Source of the DNA: Paraprevotella stercoravium
GTDB taxonomy: Bacteria; Bacteroidota; Bacteroidia; Bacteroidales; Bacteroidaceae
Direction: 5' to 3'
Assembly: GCA_018883665.1 (NCBI GenBank)
Contig: JAHLFU010000119.1
Span: 1-5,763 of the forward strand
Length of the DNA: 5,763 bases
Shown: piece after piece, positions 4,039 through 5,763 of the stretch
Layout of the letters: every line of letters starts with the position of its first letter
Position numbering within the stretch: the stretch's first letter is position 1
Program-made: the position numbers and the translations under genes
The notes under the pieces: generated by a model
Seen by the model: the letters and a program-made list of their open reading frames with translations, nothing else
Databases searched by the model: none
What the model was told of the DNA's origin: nothing

Positions 4039-5763
4039 TTATAATGAATGAATAAAATCATCCCAGTCCTTAGGACTTTTTCGACTACTATCCAACAGGC
4101 GTTCCGCCATTCTTTTACGTTTCGTACTGATGGTTTGCACACTAATTCCTTCCAGCAGTATACCGATTTGGGACGGAGTGAAACCTGCCTTCAGCAATAG
4201 GCAGATTTGCCACTCCGTCTGCTGGAAATGATAATCCAGGCACTTCAATTTCTGCAAGAAGCTATCATCGCATTTTTGGATGGCCTCTTCCAATTCTTTC
4301 CACTCTTGCTTGGACACTTTTGCTTTACCTTGATGAGATAATAGTAGTTTTTTCTTTAATGCCTTATAAATAGAGGTCTCTTGTACGTCACTCAACTGCT
4401 CTTCCTTAAGCATCCGGAATGCAGTCATCTGTCGCTGTAGTTCAAGAATGTTGTTTTGGAGTTCTTCTTCTCTCGCCTTGCCCTGCTGCCGTTCTTCGAC
4501 CAGATTATTTTCTAAAACGTGGATTTTCCGTCCATACTCCCTTTGTTGTTTACGATGGTCATCCTCCAGTTTATCTTTCCATTGTCTCCATTTCTTCAAA
4601 CAAGCCATCCAAATCTGACGATTTTGCCGTTGGAATTCCCGATAAAGGATAAAAGCGAGCAAGCAGCCAATCAAACAACATGATAAAATCAACAGATTTT
4701 TAGTCTGGTTAGCGTATGCTTGTTGCATACGGGCACTCTCGCGTTCACGAAGCCCATAATTATACAAAGAATGCATACGGGCAACCGATTCTGTTTGGGT
4801 GAGGTATTGCACCGAATCCGCATATTTCAAATAGATTTCCTGCGCTGTAACCACTTGTTTCAGATCCGTACCGGAAACGACCTGCTGCATCAGATAGCGG
4901 GCAGCCACTTCCTTGTCATAAATGTCGCCATTATCAAACAGCATCTTATAATAATAGGTGGCAGAATCCTGTCGGCCTAAGGCTTCATAATAATAGGCAC
5001 TGATTGCATAAGCCGCATTCCGGTTCTTACCGGATAAATACGTAAAGTCATGCGGCAAATAAGTATTAACCGAGTCATAAATTCCCCTGTCCAAATAGTA
5101 ACTGGCCATTTGGATATTCATTAACTGAATCAATTCCTGATCCCCCCATTTTATGCTCCATTGATGCGCCTGAGTATAATAAGGTTGCACACTGTCATTT
5201 TGCCCCAAACAACGGTGTGCATAAGCAATATCCCGCAAACTGTATATCACTCCTAACGTATCATTCAAATGCTCCGAATAGCACAAGCTCTGCTTATACA
5301 TTTCCAACGCATCTGCATACATACCCTGGCGAGCAAACAACGTTCCCATCTGCGAAACTACCCTACTACGCAAGTCCGTCATCGCTCCTTCGGGAATCGC
5401 CTCCAACGCCTTGCCGAAATAATCCAACGCCTGCGGCGCATCACCCAGGTCGCTGGCCACGCGGCCTGCATAATAATACGCTTCCGGCAGGTGGCGGCGG
5501 TCAGCCCGTTCCTCATAATAATGCAGCACGGACAGTATCAGGCTGTCCGACGCGTGGGGGATATAGGCTTTATCCTGCGCCTTGATGCACAGCAAGTCAT
5601 AATACATCCGCACGCCTTTCCGCTCCTGTTCCATCCGGGGACGTAGTGAATCCAGCCATTCCAATGCCCGCTGCGGATGGGCTGCACACAGGCTGTCCGC
5701 CACCAAGAGTGACTGCGGATAGTGCCCGGGGCGGCAGGAAACCAGCAGGAAAAACAACACTGC
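4039..5763 (-). CDS. Membrane-spanning TPR regulator with C-terminal helix-turn-helix (N-terminus outside window)
   Basis: At least 574 residues; numbering here is from the GTG at 5760. The frame is open to the edge (Ala codon at 5763), and a lone GTG without a positively charged start is an unlikely true start, so a few N-terminal residues are probably missing. LFFLLVSC (2-9) is the end of a lipoprotein signal with lipobox LVSC. Residues about 10-335 are helical TPR-like repeats, for example LPEAYYYAGRVASDLGDAPQ and MGTLFARQGMYADALEMYKQ. One membrane helix follows (355-373), then a charged coiled coil (about 375-460). Residues 513-556 hold a LuxR/sigma-r4-type helix-turn-helix: TEWQICLLLKAGFTPSQIGILL, then SVQTISTKRKRM. 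The layout suggests periplasmic sensing with a cytoplasmic DNA-binding end, a type common in Bacteroides. It lies directly upstream of the repeat array and promoter, so it probably controls the operon. Ligand unknown. Confidence 0.82.
   Translation of the reverse strand, partial: AVLFFLLVSCRPGHYPQSLLVADSLCAAHPQRALEWLDSLRPRMEQERKGVRMYYDLLCIKAQDKAYIPHASDSLILSVLHYYEERADRRHLPEAYYYAGRVASDLGDAPQALDYFGKALEAIPEGAMTDLRSRVVSQMGTLFARQGMYADALEMYKQSLCYSEHLNDTLGVIYSLRDIAYAHRCLGQNDSVQPYYTQAHQWSIKWGDQELIQLMNIQMASYYLDRGIYDSVNTYLPHDFTYLSGKNRNAAYAISAYYYEALGRQDSATYYYKMLFDNGDIYDKEVAARYLMQQVVSGTDLKQVVTAQEIYLKYADSVQYLTQTESVARMHSLYNYGLRERESARMQQAYANQTKNLLILSCCLIGCLLAFILYREFQRQNRQIWMACLKKWRQWKDKLEDDHRKQQREYGRKIHVLENNLVEERQQGKAREEELQNNILELQRQMTAFRMLKEEQLSDVQETSIYKALKKKLLLSHQGKAKVSKQEWKELEEAIQKCDDSFLQKLKCLDYHFQQTEWQICLLLKAGFTPSQIGILLEGISVQTISTKRKRMAERLLDSSRKSPKDWDDFIHSL

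Noticed and set aside
5269..5646. Plus-strand open frames of about 120 residues
   Set aside because: They are antisense to the TPR region of the regulator and have no credible protein features.
5758..5760. GTG at 5760 as the true start of the regulator
   Set aside because: It would leave a signal peptide with no charged n-region and a very short hydrophobic core, and the frame stays open to the window edge.

Overview
The window looks like Bacteroidales DNA, most likely gut Bacteroides. Pointers are a GG-Bacteroidales type peptide precursor, a DUF3244-type secreted protein, a membrane-spanning TPR/HTH regulator, a 6-bladed beta-propeller-like lipoprotein, starts without Shine-Dalgarno sequences, and a promoter of the Bacteroides form (TTG about 20 bp before TAnnTTTG). 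All six credible genes are on the minus strand, so the biological order runs from high to low coordinates. There is no tRNA, rRNA, CRISPR array or transposon. No gene-free stretch exceeds about 145 bases.

Layout in transcription order: (1) 5763-4039, a regulator cut at its N-terminus by the window edge: lipoprotein-type signal, TPR-like sensor region, one membrane helix, coiled coil, and a C-terminal helix-turn-helix. (2) A 142-bp intergenic region with four copies of an 8-bp direct repeat (GAGTACAA, starts 12, 20 and 12 bp apart) just upstream of a Bacteroides-type promoter. (3) 3896-3510, a small exported DUF3244-like protein. (4) 3471-2260, a GT-B-like glycosyltransferase whose last 80 residues resemble a PqqD/RiPP recognition element. 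(5) 2263-788, a protein with two GT-A (family 2) domains, joined to gene 4 by an ATGA overlap. (6) A 56-bp gap with a UUCG-capped hairpin. (7) 731-495, a 78-residue RiPP precursor with a conserved leader, a Cys-rich segment, an Asn/Gly-rich core and a Trp-rich tail. (8) A strong hairpin at 389-430. (9) 353-1, the N-terminal 117 residues of a lipoprotein, cut by the window start.

Interpretation: this looks like a ribosomally made peptide locus in which two glycosyltransferases sit directly upstream of the precursor. No radical SAM enzyme, protease or transporter lies inside the window; they could be just outside it. The most interesting proposals are that the first glycosyltransferase is guided to the peptide leader by a fused recognition domain, and that the regulator binds the direct-repeat array to switch on the operon. 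Both are inferences from sequence and layout.
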